DNA of 38,856 bases from Sphingomonas sp. (GTDB taxonomy: Bacteria > Pseudomonadota > Alphaproteobacteria > Sphingomonadales > Sphingomonadaceae). How positions within the stretch are numbered: position 1 is the first letter of the stretch; every line of letters starts with the position of its first letter. Shown in pieces: positions 6,042-14,168 of the stretch. Both the position numbers and the translations under genes were made by a program. The stretch is taken from contig JAICXF010000013.1 of NCBI GenBank assembly GCA_025981625.1, positions 1 through 38,856 on the forward strand, written 5' to 3'. The notes under the pieces were generated by a model. That model saw only the letters and a list, made by a program, of their open reading frames with translations, was not told the DNA's origin and did no database searches.

Positions 6042-8375
6042 CTAGAAAGCCAGGCTGAACCGAAGCGCTGCGCCCTTGTCGGCGGCGAGGCTCGCGATAT
6101 TGCCCGGCTGCCGACGGTAGAACAGGTTCCCGCCGACCCACGCATTGCCGCCGATCAGAGTCGAGCCGTAGCTGAGCTCGGCATCGAGCTCGCGGCCGCT
6201 GGGACGCAGCGACATCGTGCTGAGCGTATTGAACGCGACGCCCGTTGCATAATCGTAGGACGTCGGAAGCATCAGCGCGAAGCCGCCATGCTCGACCCGC
6301 AGCGGCTGCGCGAGCCTCAGCCCGAACGAGTCATGGCTCGACAGCACGCCGGATTTGGCGAGGTCGAACGCATACGCGCCCGTTGTGAACTTGCCGGCCC
6401 CGAATTCGGTCCAGCCGCGCCGCGCCGTCAGCGTGCTGGTCCAGCCGGCGCCGAAATTGTGCCGCGCTTCGGCATCCAAGAACAAGGTCGTCGATCCGCC
6501 ACCGCCGAGCACGCCGGTCACCCGTCCGCCGAGCAGCGTCTGCCTTTCCTCGAGCCGGCTCATGCCGATCGAGAGCCAGTTGCTGCCGAAGCTCTTGTCC
6601 GCAGTGATGGTGGTGAACCGGTAGGGCGAGCCCGTGGCGCTCGTCTGAACGTCCTGCCACACCTTGCCGGTCTCTCCCGAGAAGGTCAGTCCCACTCCGC
6701 CGAACTGATGGCGCACCGCCATGCTGCTGTTGCGGCGGGCGGAGAAACCCGGATTGCCCGAAATGTCGCTGGCGATCAGGAACGCGCCGGCGTTTGCACC
6801 TGAAAGGCGGCGCTCCATCTCCTTTGCGCCCTCGGCGAAGCCGAATGCCACCGCGGTCTTGCTGTCGAGCCTGGCGACCGCAGAGCCGGCGACCATGCGC
6901 GACTTGCGCAGATCCTCTGGACCGATGCCGAGTGGCTGGATCGATACGCCCTGCGCCATGTCGTGCCGTTCGCGAACGGTCATCGCAATCGTCAGCGGCC
7001 CCGCCTGGGCGCTGTTCACCCGGATGTCGTTCTGAAGCGATCGGGTTAGCGGATGATCGATGTCGGCACGGCGCAGTGTCTGCGCGAGATTCATCACATA
7101 AGCGCGGTTGTAGCCGTCGAGAATGATCGCGCCCATCGACTTGCTGGTTGCGGCATCGCCGGCGGCGCTGGGCAAGTCGCCCGTCGTACCGGAGACCGGC
7201 GTTTGGGTGCCGGCGAGGCTGGTCGTTCCTGCGGGCTGAAAGGCACGTTGGATGTTCAGCCGGCCATGGCCGTAGATCGAGTCGACTCCGGTCGCGCCAA
7301 GGTCGTCGGCGGTCTGGAAGAGGATGCTGACGATCTGCTTGCCGGTGAGGTTCGGAAACGCCTGGGCCATCAGCGCCACCGCCCCGGTGATCGTCGGCGC
7401 CGAGAAGCTCGTGCCGTCCCAATAATATTGCGTGCCGTTCTGGTCCGGTGCTCGATCATGATAGCCGAGCGCCATCAAGGTGTAGGCCGCGCCGGTGCCG
7501 GCCCGATTCGAGAAGGTCGAAATCGTGCTGGTGTCGGTGCCCGACCCGCTGTTCACGCCGACCGAGCCGGCGATGATCACCGAACCGGGAAAATCCTGCG
7601 CCGGCACCAATGCAAACGGGTCCGAGTTGGCGCCCTTGGTCGCGTCCGTCCCGTCGTTGCCGGCCGATATGACGAACACGATGCCGGCATTCACCGCCCG
7701 CTGGATCGCGGAGATGAGCGTGCTGCCCGGCGTCGATCCGCCGAGCGACAGGTTGATGACCCTGGCGCCGGCCTGGCGCGCAGCATCGATGCCCGCGGCG
7801 ACACTCGAGTCGTAGAACTGGCAGCCGCTTTCGCCGCTGGTGCTAGTGGTCGTGCTGCAGGATCCCGGCTGGTCGGCGCGCTCGCTGACGATGGTCGCGT
7901 TGAACGCCACGCCCATCGTGTTTTGGCCGTTGCGGGCTGCCGCGGCGACGGCGGTGACGGCAGTGCCATGGCCATCCTCATCGCTCAAGCCACGACTGCC
8001 GGCGACGTCGCCGCTGGCCGGGTCGATTCGCCCGGCAAATTCGGAGAGGCTCGGGTTCACGCCGCTGTCGACGATGCCGATCTTGACGCCCTGACCCGTA
8101 GCCCCCGCATTGTATGCCGCGATCGCGTTCGCCGCGACTGCATAGTTCGAAGCCTGATATTCCGCCGTGTTGTAGTTGGTCGTCGGGGTCGGAGTGGGCG
8201 TTGGGGTGGGTGTAGGCGTCGGAGTCGGTGTTGGAGTGGGGGTAGGTGTCGGGGTGGGAGTCGGAGTCGGGAGCGAGATCGGGGACACGCCGCTTCCGCC
8301 GCCACCGTCGCAGGCGGCCAGGCCGAACGTCATGACGAGCAAGCAACCGCTTGTTGCCAGAAACCGCCTGTTCAT
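6042..8375 (-). CDS. Subtilisin-family autotransporter serine protease with lipobox and Pro-Thr linker
   Basis: 777 residues. Order of parts: lipoprotein-type signal with lipobox LAAC (C22, Asp at +2); Gly-rich and then a (Pro-Thr)14 linker, residues 36-66; S8 peptidase domain at about 85-370; C-terminal beta-barrel over roughly the last 270 residues, ending in RFSLAF with a terminal Phe. The catalytic triad is visible: D103 in GIVDSGV, H136 in DGHGTAV, S323 in GTSFSAP, and the oxyanion Asn in VISAGNDG. The barrel suggests outer-membrane insertion with the protease exposed or released at the cell surface. The lipid anchor is unusual for a type V secretion passenger. A strong ribosome-binding site (GGAGGGTG) precedes ATG 8375. 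The substrate is unknown. Confidence 0.93.
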   Translation of the reverse strand: MNRRFLATSGCLLVMTFGLAACDGGGGSGVSPISLPTPTPTPTPTPTPTPTPTPTPTPTPTPTPTTNYNTAEYQASNYAVAANAIAAYNAGATGQGVKIGIVDSGVNPSLSEFAGRIDPASGDVAGSRGLSDEDGHGTAVTAVAAAARNGQNTMGVAFNATIVSERADQPGSCSTTTSTSGESGCQFYDSSVAAGIDAARQAGARVINLSLGGSTPGSTLISAIQRAVNAGIVFVISAGNDGTDATKGANSDPFALVPAQDFPGSVIIAGSVGVNSGSGTDTSTISTFSNRAGTGAAYTLMALGYHDRAPDQNGTQYYWDGTSFSAPTITGAVALMAQAFPNLTGKQIVSILFQTADDLGATGVDSIYGHGRLNIQRAFQPAGTTSLAGTQTPVSGTTGDLPSAAGDAATSKSMGAIILDGYNRAYVMNLAQTLRRADIDHPLTRSLQNDIRVNSAQAGPLTIAMTVRERHDMAQGVSIQPLGIGPEDLRKSRMVAGSAVARLDSKTAVAFGFAEGAKEMERRLSGANAGAFLIASDISGNPGFSARRNSSMAVRHQFGGVGLTFSGETGKVWQDVQTSATGSPYRFTTITADKSFGSNWLSIGMSRLEERQTLLGGRVTGVLGGGGSTTLFLDAEARHNFGAGWTSTLTARRGWTEFGAGKFTTGAYAFDLAKSGVLSSHDSFGLRLAQPLRVEHGGFALMLPTSYDYATGVAFNTLSTMSLRPSGRELDAELSYGSTLIGGNAWVGGNLFYRRQPGNIASLAADKGAALRFSLAF
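8181..8270. repeat. Degenerate hexanucleotide repeat encoding the Pro-Thr linker
   Basis: About 15 imperfect 6-base units (GGNGTN on the plus strand) encode alternating Pro and Thr on the minus strand. Because the unit is two codons, slippage would lengthen or shorten the linker without breaking the frame. Codon choice varies between units, so the DNA is less slippage-prone than a perfect repeat. Confidence 0.93.
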
Positions 8376-8489
8376 GGTCGCACCCTCCGCTCAAGCCGTT
8401 GAAAAATCACGGCTTCCCTCGTTATGTTATGGTTTCCAAATCCTTTCAATTTGCTTAAAGCCCTCAGAACGCTAGGCGCGTGGCCGCAC

Positions 8490-9167
8490 ATGGACCGCCG
8501 CTTCTCCCATATACGCGATTGGGTCTTCGACCTCGACAATTGTCTTTATCCCGCCTCGACGGGGCTGTTCGCGCTGATCGACCAGCGCATGGGCGCCTAT
8601 ATCGAGCGGCTGCTGGGGGTCGGCGCCGACGAAGCGAAGCGGGTCCAGAAGGCCCATTTCCACGCGCATGGAACGACGCTCGCCGGCCTGATGCGCGAGC
8701 ACGACATCGATCCTCACCACTTCCTCGCCGATGTGCACGACATTCCGCTCGATCGCGTGCAGTGCGACGAACGCCTGGCGCGCCTGCTCCCGCTGCTGCC
8801 CGGCCGCCGCTTCGTGTTCACCAACGGCGACGCCCCCTACGCACGCCGGGTGCTCGAGGCCATTGGGGTACGCAACCATTTCGAAGACCTGCACGATATC
8901 CACGCCAGCGACCTTCGGCCCAAGCCCGACCCGCATGGCTATGCCCTTCTGTGCGAGCGGTTCGGGATCGATCCGCGACATGCGCTGCTCGCCGACGACA
9001 TGGTCCAGAATCTGGCGCCGGCGAAAGAACTCGGAATGACCACCGTGTGGGTCGCCAACGGCTCGGAGCGGGGCGATCACGGCTATGACGAAGCGATCGT
9101 CGACGTGCGGGTGACCGACGTCGGCGAATGGCTCGAAGACATCCTGGGGGACGAACATGACCGATGA
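8490..9167 (+). CDS. HAD-superfamily pyrimidine 5'-nucleotidase
   Basis: 225 residues from ATG 8490. HAD motif I is [11 protein letters not shown] (nucleophile D14, acid D16), motif II is FTNGD, motif III is the Lys of [10 protein letters not shown], and motif IV is LLADDMVQN. This pattern matches the subfamily of pyrimidine 5'-nucleotidase-like phosphatases (also annotated as putative hydrolases next to dapD in alphaproteobacteria). It probably dephosphorylates a nucleotide or another small phosphate ester in the cytoplasm; the exact substrate cannot be read from sequence. The frame is open to 8424, but the family begins at the chosen Met. It overlaps dapD by 11 bases (9157-9167), so the two are co-expressed. 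Confidence 0.9.
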   Translation: MDRRFSHIRDWVFDLDNCLYPASTGLFALIDQRMGAYIERLLGVGADEAKRVQKAHFHAHGTTLAGLMREHDIDPHHFLADVHDIPLDRVQCDERLARLLPLLPGRRFVFTNGDAPYARRVLEAIGVRNHFEDLHDIHASDLRPKPDPHGYALLCERFGIDPRHALLADDMVQNLAPAKELGMTTVWVANGSERGDHGYDEAIVDVRVTDVGEWLEDILGDEHDR

Positions 9168-9981
9168 GTTGCGCTCCATCGTCGAGCGCGCGTGGGACGA
9201 GCGCGATTCGATTGGTCCGGGCACCAAGGGCGAGGTGCGCCAGGCGGTCGACGCCGCCCTCGCTGCGCTCGACAGCGGAGAGGCGCGGATCGCCGCCAGG
9301 GGGAATGGCGAGTGGACCGTCCATCAGTGGCTGAAGAAAGCCGTGCTGCTGTCATTCCGGCTCAATCCGATGGAGGCGATCGGCGGCGGTCCCGGCGGCG
9401 CTCACTGGTGGGACAAGGTGCCGTCCAAGTTCGCCGGCTGGGGCGAAAAGGAGTTTGCGGCCGCCGCGTTCCGCGCGGTTCCCGGAGCGATCGTCCGCCG
9501 CGGCGCTTATATCGCGCCCGGCGCAGTGCTGATGCCGAGCTTCGTCAACATCGGTGCGCGCGTCGGTGAGGGCACGATGGTCGACACCTGGGCGACGGTC
9601 GGAAGCTGCGCCCAGATCGGCCGGAACGTGCACATCTCGGGCGGTGCCGGGATCGGGGGCGTGCTCGAGCCGCTTCAGGCGGGCCCGGTGATCATCGAGG
9701 ACGATTGCTTCGTCGGGGCCCGTTCCGAGGTCGCCGAGGGTGTCATCGTCGAGCGGGGCTCGGTCCTGTCGATGGGCGTGTTCCTCGGTGCTTCGACCAA
9801 GATCGTCGATCGGTCATCGGGCGCGGTGCACTATGGCCGAGTGCCCGAATATTCGGTCGTCGTGCCGGGCGCGCTGCCAGGCAAGGACGGCGGCCCTTCA
9901 CTGGCCTGCGCGGTGATCGTCAAGCGAGTCGATGAACGCACCCGATCGAAGACGAGCATCAACGAGCTGCTGCGCGACTGA
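9157..9981 (+). CDS. dapD: Tetrahydrodipicolinate N-succinyltransferase DapD
   Basis: Catalyses succinyl-CoA-dependent N-succinylation of tetrahydrodipicolinate, a step in meso-diaminopimelate and lysine synthesis. 274 residues, the family's usual length. The N-terminal helical part carries [15 protein letters not shown], followed by left-handed beta-helix hexapeptide repeats ([19 protein letters not shown] through [12 protein letters not shown]), with [13 protein letters not shown] toward the C-terminal side. Start ATG 9157 lies within the end of the preceding HAD gene. The usual neighbour dapE is not in the window. Identification is secure. Confidence 0.97.
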   Translation: MTDELRSIVERAWDERDSIGPGTKGEVRQAVDAALAALDSGEARIAARGNGEWTVHQWLKKAVLLSFRLNPMEAIGGGPGGAHWWDKVPSKFAGWGEKEFAAAAFRAVPGAIVRRGAYIAPGAVLMPSFVNIGARVGEGTMVDTWATVGSCAQIGRNVHISGGAGIGGVLEPLQAGPVIIEDDCFVGARSEVAEGVIVERGSVLSMGVFLGASTKIVDRSSGAVHYGRVPEYSVVVPGALPGKDGGPSLACAVIVKRVDERTRSKTSINELLRD

Positions 9982-10054
9982 TAAGCCAAGCTTATGGGTC
10001 GTCGGCGGCCATTTGTTGGCGCCGGCAACGTCGCGCCCATATATCGAGCAAGCC

Positions 10055-11068
10055 ATGAAACCGATCGAGCCCACCGAGTTCGAGCGCAATTGCGCGGACG
10101 CTGCCGGCGCTCCCGACGTCTACGACACGCCGGTGATCCGGACCCAGATGAACCGCGGCGACTGGCTGATTCTTCTCTCTTTGGCCGTCATTTGGGGCGG
10201 CGCGTTTTTCTTCATCGGAGTCGCCGTCCGACACGTTCCGCCGCTCACCTACGTCTGGCTGCGGCTGACGATCGCCGCGCTGGGCATGTGGGTTTATCTG
10301 GCCTGGAAGCGGCAGCCGGTCGGCCTGCCGCGGCAGTTCTGGGCCTCGATCCTGCTGCTGGCGGTCCTCAACAACGCCTTGCCGTTCGCGCTGTTCGGGT
10401 GGGGCCAGACGCACATCGCCAGCGGGCTCGCGTCGATCCTCAATGCAACCACGCCGATCTGGGGCGTGATCGTCGCACATTTCCTCACCCACGACGAGCG
10501 CATGAGCCCGCGCAAGGTCGGCGGCGTCCTGCTCGGCTTCGGCGGCGTTGCGACGATGATCGGACCGTCATTGTTCTCCAGCCTCGGCAGCGCGGCACTG
10601 GCGCAGCTCGCCTGTGTCACCGCCTCGCTCAGTTATGCGCTCGCCGCGGTCTGGGCGCGTCGCTTCCGCCGGCAGGGCATCTCGCCGCTCAGCGTCACCA
10701 CTGGCCAGCTCACCGCCGGCGCGCTGGTGATGCTCCCCGTGTCGATGTTCGTGGATCATCCGTGGACCCATGCCATGCCGCCGCTCACCGCCTGGGCGGC
10801 GATCGCGTCGCTGGCGCTGTTGTGCACGGCGTTCGGCTACGTCCTCTATTTCCGGCTGATCGCGACTTCGGGAGCAACCAACGCTCTGCTCGTCACCCTG
10901 CTCGTGCCGCCGATCGCCATTCTCCTTGGCGGGTTGTTTCTCGGTGAGACCTTGGCCCCGCAGGACTTCGTCGGCCTTGCGCTGATTGCGCTCGGTCTGG
11001 CCGCGATCGACGGACGGGCGCTCAGCTGGATTTCGCGGGCGCGGCGCCGGCTTCCGCGAGAAGCGTAG
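10055..11068 (+). CDS. EamA/DMT-superfamily permease
   Basis: Inner-membrane protein with about ten hydrophobic segments in two repeated EamA halves; the first begins at DWLILLSLAVIWGGAFFFIG and the second at about the ALAQLACVTASLSYALA segment. Members export metabolites or amino acids; the substrate is unknown here. The chosen start ATG 10055 gives 337 residues with a 31-residue hydrophilic N-terminal extension. ATG 10148, directly before the first membrane segment, is a more family-like start, but the extension shows strong G/C third-position bias and so looks coded. The 3' end overlaps the convergent thioredoxin gene by 47 bases. Confidence 0.88.
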   Translation: MKPIEPTEFERNCADAAGAPDVYDTPVIRTQMNRGDWLILLSLAVIWGGAFFFIGVAVRHVPPLTYVWLRLTIAALGMWVYLAWKRQPVGLPRQFWASILLLAVLNNALPFALFGWGQTHIASGLASILNATTPIWGVIVAHFLTHDERMSPRKVGGVLLGFGGVATMIGPSLFSSLGSAALAQLACVTASLSYALAAVWARRFRRQGISPLSVTTGQLTAGALVMLPVSMFVDHPWTHAMPPLTAWAAIASLALLCTAFGYVLYFRLIATSGATNALLVTLLVPPIAILLGGLFLGETLAPQDFVGLALIALGLAAIDGRALSWISRARRRLPREA

Positions 11069-11594
11069 CCGCCTGCGGGCTGGTCCAGTCGAGATCCCCG
11101 ACGTAGCGCCAGACTTCCTTGCCGTTCGCGTCGATCAGGATCGAGGTTGGCAGGACCGTGTCAGGCCCGAGTGCGCTGGAGAGCGCCATCTTCGAGTCCT
11201 GGTAAGGCTTGAGCGTCGCGATCCGGTGCGCCTGGAGGAACGCCACGACCGATGCGTGCGGCCCATCGTCCTGGCTCACCGCCAGCACCTGAACACCGCT
11301 CCTTCGCGCGAGCTGGTCGAGCGTCGGCAATTCCTTGACACAGGGCGCGCACCAGCTGGCCCACAGGTTGACCAGCAGCGGCTTGCCCTTGAAATCCGCC
11401 AGCCGCACCGGCTTGCCGTCCGGATCGGTGAACGTGACGTCCGGCGCGGGTTTGCCCCTGGAATCCCGATGCACGCCCTTGAGGCCGGTATCCGCCGCGC
11501 TCGGCGCGGCCTGGTTGGAAACGGGCGACTGACTTGCCGGCTTGTGGCACCCGGCAAGCGCGAGCGTCGCGGCGGCGATGAGGAAGAAGCGCAT
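11022..11594 (-). CDS. TlpA-like thiol:disulfide lipoprotein
   Basis: 190 residues from ATG 11594. The signal peptide ends in lipobox LAGC (C16), so the protein is probably membrane-anchored facing the periplasm. The thioredoxin fold follows with active site WASWCAPC (WCAPC at 81-85) and a cis-Pro region LPTSILID. TlpA/ResA-type proteins reduce disulfides in exported proteins such as cytochrome c maturation substrates; the substrate here is unknown. The frame extends 12 codons upstream (to 11630), but that would put residues before the signal peptide. It is divergent from the lipoprotein at 11669 and overlaps the convergent permease gene at its 3' end. Confidence 0.92.
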   Translation of the reverse strand: MRFFLIAAATLALAGCHKPASQSPVSNQAAPSAADTGLKGVHRDSRGKPAPDVTFTDPDGKPVRLADFKGKPLLVNLWASWCAPCVKELPTLDQLARRSGVQVLAVSQDDGPHASVVAFLQAHRIATLKPYQDSKMALSSALGPDTVLPTSILIDANGKEVWRYVGDLDWTSPQAATLLAEAGAAPAKSS

Positions 11595-11668
11595 GGCATG
11601 CTCGATACGGTCGGGCTGAACGCGCGGCAAGCTGGCGGAACCTCGCGGGAGCCGCTAGGCGAATCGCG

Positions 11669-11995
11669 ATGACGCCGAAGCTCGTGCTCGCCATTGCAAC
11701 GGCCGCGCTGCTCGCCGGCTGCGGAAGGGTTGCCGAGCTTCAGCCGCGGCCCGGCCATGCCATGCCGGTCAGGCCGATGATGGCCCGCGCAACGCCGACC
11801 GTGACCGACCTGTTGACTCCGCCGACCTACGCCCGCCCCGACAGGGTGGATGAGCTGGTCAAGCGCTCGCAGCCGCGTGCCGCCGACCCGTTCGACCTGC
11901 CCCCGCCCACCGGCGGCACGGCGCCATCGCAGCCGGCCGGCACTGCGCCCGGGCCGATCCCGACCAATCCCACATCCGTGACCCCCGGAGTCTGA
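11669..11995 (+). CDS. Small proline-rich lipoprotein
   Basis: 108 residues. The N-terminal signal ends in lipobox LLAGC (C18). The mature protein is hydrophilic, rich in Pro, Thr and Arg, and probably unstructured, with a Pro/Gly/Thr-rich tail. In sphingomonads similar lipoproteins occur beside tlpA, argH and lysA (from memory of the group, not shown by this sequence); here galU follows six bases later, so the two are likely co-transcribed. The function is unknown. Confidence 0.8.
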   Translation: MTPKLVLAIATAALLAGCGRVAELQPRPGHAMPVRPMMARATPTVTDLLTPPTYARPDRVDELVKRSQPRAADPFDLPPPTGGTAPSQPAGTAPGPIPTNPTSVTPGV

Positions 11996-12001
11996 TCGTC
12001 C

Positions 12002-12865
12002 ATGCCCGTTCCCGTTCGAAAGGCCGTGTTTCCGGTTGCCGGCCTCGGCACCCGCCTGCTCCCGGCCACCAAGACCATCCCCAAGGAGATGATCACGATC
12101 GTCGACCGGCCGCTCATTCAGTACGCCGTGGACGAGGCTCGCGAGGCCGGAATCGAGGAGCTGATCTTCGTCACCGGCAGGGGCAAGTCGGCGCTGGTCG
12201 ATTATTTCGATCACGCGTTCGAGCTCGAGGCGACGCTAAAGGGCAAGAGCAAGAGCCTCGACGTGCTGGAGCCGTCAAATGCGCGGTTCGGCGAGGTGGT
12301 GACGGTGCGCCAGCAGCAGCCGCTTGGGCTTGGCCATGCGGTGTGGTGCGCGCGGGACATCGTCGGCGACGAGCCTTTCGCCGTGCTGCTGCCCGATGAG
12401 CTGATGGTCGGAAAGCCCAACTGCCTGGCCCAGATGATCGAGGCTTATGAACGGGTCGGCGGCAATCTGGTCGCGGCGCTGGAAGTGCCCGACAGCGAAA
12501 CTCAGAAATATGGCGTCATCGACCCCGGCTCGGCAGACGGCCGCCTGACGGAGATTCGCGGGATGGTCGAGAAGCCGCCGCAGGGCACCGCGCCATCGAA
12601 CCTGATGCTGCCCGGCCGCTACATCCTGCAGTCGGACGTCATGCGCGCGCTCGATGCGCAGGAGGCTGGTGCGGGCGGAGAGATCCAGCTCACCGATGCG
12701 ATGGCCAAGCTGATCGGACAGCAGCCGTTCCATGCCTACCGGTTCGAGGGCGAGCGCTACGACTGCGGAAGCGCGGCGGGGTTCGTGATCGCGAATCTCG
12801 CGATCGCGCTTGAGCGGGAGGATGTTGGGCCGGCGGTGCGCGAGTTCCTGTCAGCTCGCGCATAA
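12002..12865 (+). CDS. galU: UTP-glucose-1-phosphate uridylyltransferase
   Basis: Forms UDP-glucose from UTP and glucose-1-phosphate, the precursor for surface polysaccharides and glycolipids. 287 residues, normal length. The nucleotide-binding signature GLGTRLLPATKTIPKEM (residues 14-30) is complete. IVDRPLIQYAVDEAREAGIEE, VLLPDELMVG and YDCGSAAGF are also typical. Start ATG 12002 is close behind the lipoprotein gene. A REP-like palindrome follows the stop. It fits functionally with the glycosyltransferase block further along, though that block is 8 kb away. Confidence 0.97.
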   Translation: MPVPVRKAVFPVAGLGTRLLPATKTIPKEMITIVDRPLIQYAVDEAREAGIEELIFVTGRGKSALVDYFDHAFELEATLKGKSKSLDVLEPSNARFGEVVTVRQQQPLGLGHAVWCARDIVGDEPFAVLLPDELMVGKPNCLAQMIEAYERVGGNLVAALEVPDSETQKYGVIDPGSADGRLTEIRGMVEKPPQGTAPSNLMLPGRYILQSDVMRALDAQEAGAGGEIQLTDAMAKLIGQQPFHAYRFEGERYDCGSAAGFVIANLAIALEREDVGPAVREFLSARA

Positions 12866-12873
12866 CCCTCACT

Positions 12874-12941
12874 CGTCATTCCCGCGAAAGCGGGAATCCG
12901 GTTTTGTTGATGGCGGGGTCCCCGCTTTCGCGGGGGTGACG
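12874..12941. repeat. REP-like palindrome between convergent genes
   Basis: The left arm CGTCATTCCCGCGAAAGCGG (12874 on) pairs with the right arm ending GCGGGGGTGACG (12941), with an internal hairpin CCCGCGAAAGCGGG. It fills the gap between the galU stop (12865) and the response-regulator stop (12943). No T-run follows, so it may protect mRNA 3' ends or end transcription in another way. Confidence 0.9.
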
Positions 12942-12942
12942 A

Positions 12943-13470
12943 TCAAAGCGCGAACGACCCCTTCGCCCGTTCGACGTTCAGCTCGTCCCGCAGCTCACCG
13001 ATCTGGATTGCACGCTCGACCACTCTGGCATCGAGCACCGCATTATCGTCGCGCAGCCGCCGGATAGCGTGGGCGCGGGCGATCCGCCGCTCGATGCGGG
13101 CGAGCAGCACTTCGAAATGGAAGGGCTTCTGGATCACGTCGTCAGCACCCCCTTTAAAGGCGCGGACCGCTTCAGCCGGCTTTGACTTGCCGGTAATCAG
13201 CATGATCGGAATGTCGTTCCACTGCACCTCGCCCCGGATCGCCACCGCAAGCTCGGCTCCATTCATCCCCTGCATGTTGAACTCGGCAAGCACGAGGTCG
13301 ATGGGATAGCGGCAGAGCTCGGCGATAGCCGCAACGCCGCAATCCGCCGTCGTCACTCGGTAACCCGCTTCGGTGAGCCTGCGTGCGATGATCCCGAGAT
13401 TGTTCCGGTTGGGTTCGACGAGAAGGACGCGCGAGCGCTCGTCGGCGGCGGCAGGATAACGGGTTTCCAT
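12943..13470 (-). CDS. Degenerate response-regulator (REC) protein with C-terminal coiled coil
   Basis: 175 residues. The REC domain (about 14-125) keeps part of the active site: Glu19 of VLLVEPN (second acidic residue replaced by Pro20), Thr93 in MLITGKS, Lys115 in IQKPF. The phospho-acceptor position, in DLVLAEFNMQGMNG, is Glu63 instead of Asp. Residues about 125-170 are charged and helical, probably a coiled coil; there is no DNA-binding or enzymatic output domain. Such a protein may act as a partner switch in a constitutive, phospho-mimicking state. A TTAACCAT motif lies 22 bases upstream of the ATG. No histidine kinase is nearby. The call of a REC fold is firm; the functional state is inference. 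Confidence 0.87.
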   Translation of the reverse strand: METRYPAAADERSRVLLVEPNRNNLGIIARRLTEAGYRVTTADCGVAAIAELCRYPIDLVLAEFNMQGMNGAELAVAIRGEVQWNDIPIMLITGKSKPAEAVRAFKGGADDVIQKPFHFEVLLARIERRIARAHAIRRLRDDNAVLDARVVERAIQIGELRDELNVERAKGSFAL

Positions 13471-13491
13471 GCCGCCGAGGGCTAAACGGAA

Positions 13492-13499
13492 ATGGTTAA
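13492..13499 (-). promoter_or_regulatory. TTAACCAT motif, possible CtrA half-site
   Basis: TTAACCAT on the minus strand, 22 bases upstream of the response-regulator start codon. It matches the half-site described for the alphaproteobacterial cell-cycle regulator CtrA. No TTAA-N7-TTAA full site is present, so binding is a guess. Confidence 0.4.
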
Positions 13500-13509
13500 C
13501 GCGGTCTTA

Positions 13510-13600
13510 GTTCCCCGGCGCAAGCCGGGGTCCAGAAGCCGCAGGCTTCCTTCGCTGAAATCGGCGGCCGCCGCCTGGGCCCCGGCCTTCGCCGGGGAAC
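13510..13600. repeat. REP-like palindrome next to the HNH gene stop
   Basis: The left arm GTTCCCCGGCGCAAGCCGGG (13510 on) pairs with the right arm GCCCCGGCCTTCGCCGGGGA ending at 13600. The inner part has a smaller GC-rich pairing. It ends one base before the HNH stop codon and sits between two genes on the same (minus) strand. Its sequence differs from the other palindromes in the window. Confidence 0.9.
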
Positions 13601-13601
13601 A

Positions 13602-14168
13602 TCATGGCTCCAGCTCGACATCCCAGTAGAGATAATCCCGCCAGCTCTTGTGCAAATAATTTGGCGGGAATGCGCGGCCGTGCTCCTGCAGCTGCCAGCT
13701 GGTGGGGCGGATCGGCTCGCGCATGATGTGCATGTGCGCCTCGGCGGGCGTCCGGCCGCCCTTCTTGAGGTTGCAGGGAGCGCAGGCGGTGGCGACATTC
13801 TCCCACATTGTCCGGCCGCCCTGCGCGCGCGGCACGACATGGTCGAAGGTCAGCTCCCGGTGGGAGCCGCAATAGACGCAGCGGAAGCGGTCGCGGAGGA
13901 ACAGGTTGAACCGCGTGAAGGCCGGATATTCGTTCGGGCGGACATAATCGCGCAGCGCAATCACGCTCGGCAGCTTCAGCGCCACGCTCGGGCTGTGCAC
14001 CTCGCGATCATAGTGGGCGACGACGTCGACCCGCTCCAGGAACATCGCCTTGATCGCCGTCTGCCACGGCCACAGCGACAGCGGATAATAAGACAGCGGC
14101 GTGTAGTCGGCGTTGAGGACCAGCGCCGGGCAGCTTTCGGGATGACGGATCAACTCGGGGTGGTACAT
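13602..14168 (-). CDS. HNH endonuclease
   Basis: 188 residues. The HNH domain lies at about 95-141, with zinc-binding CxxC pairs at 97-100 (CVYC) and 129-132 (CAPC), the catalytic His pair region TFDHVVPRAQGG (D109-H110) and N124. N- and C-terminal parts (YYPLSLWPWQTAIKAMFLERV, then WDVELEP at the end) match a conserved, stand-alone bacterial HNH family common in alphaproteobacteria. It is not associated with a phage, intein or restriction system here, so a housekeeping nucleic-acid role is more likely than a mobile one. The start ATG 14168 opens into a 328-base gene-free region. Confidence 0.9.
   Translation of the reverse strand: MYHPELIRHPESCPALVLNADYTPLSYYPLSLWPWQTAIKAMFLERVDVVAHYDREVHSPSVALKLPSVIALRDYVRPNEYPAFTRFNLFLRDRFRCVYCGSHRELTFDHVVPRAQGGRTMWENVATACAPCNLKKGGRTPAEAHMHIMREPIRPTSWQLQEHGRAFPPNYLHKSWRDYLYWDVELEP

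Noticed and set aside
8181..8270. Possible CRISPR-like or minisatellite array
   Set aside because: No spacer-repeat alternation; it is a coding hexamer repeat.
8399..8428. Candidate sigma-70 promoter (TTGAAA, then TATGTT after 18 bases) upstream of the HAD gene
   Set aside because: The -10 match is weak and nothing else supports it.
7053..8475. Plus-strand frames across the autotransporter gene, one with a Val-Gly repeat
   Set aside because: The Val-Gly repeat is just the complement of the Pro-Thr linker; the S8 triad shows the minus strand is coding.
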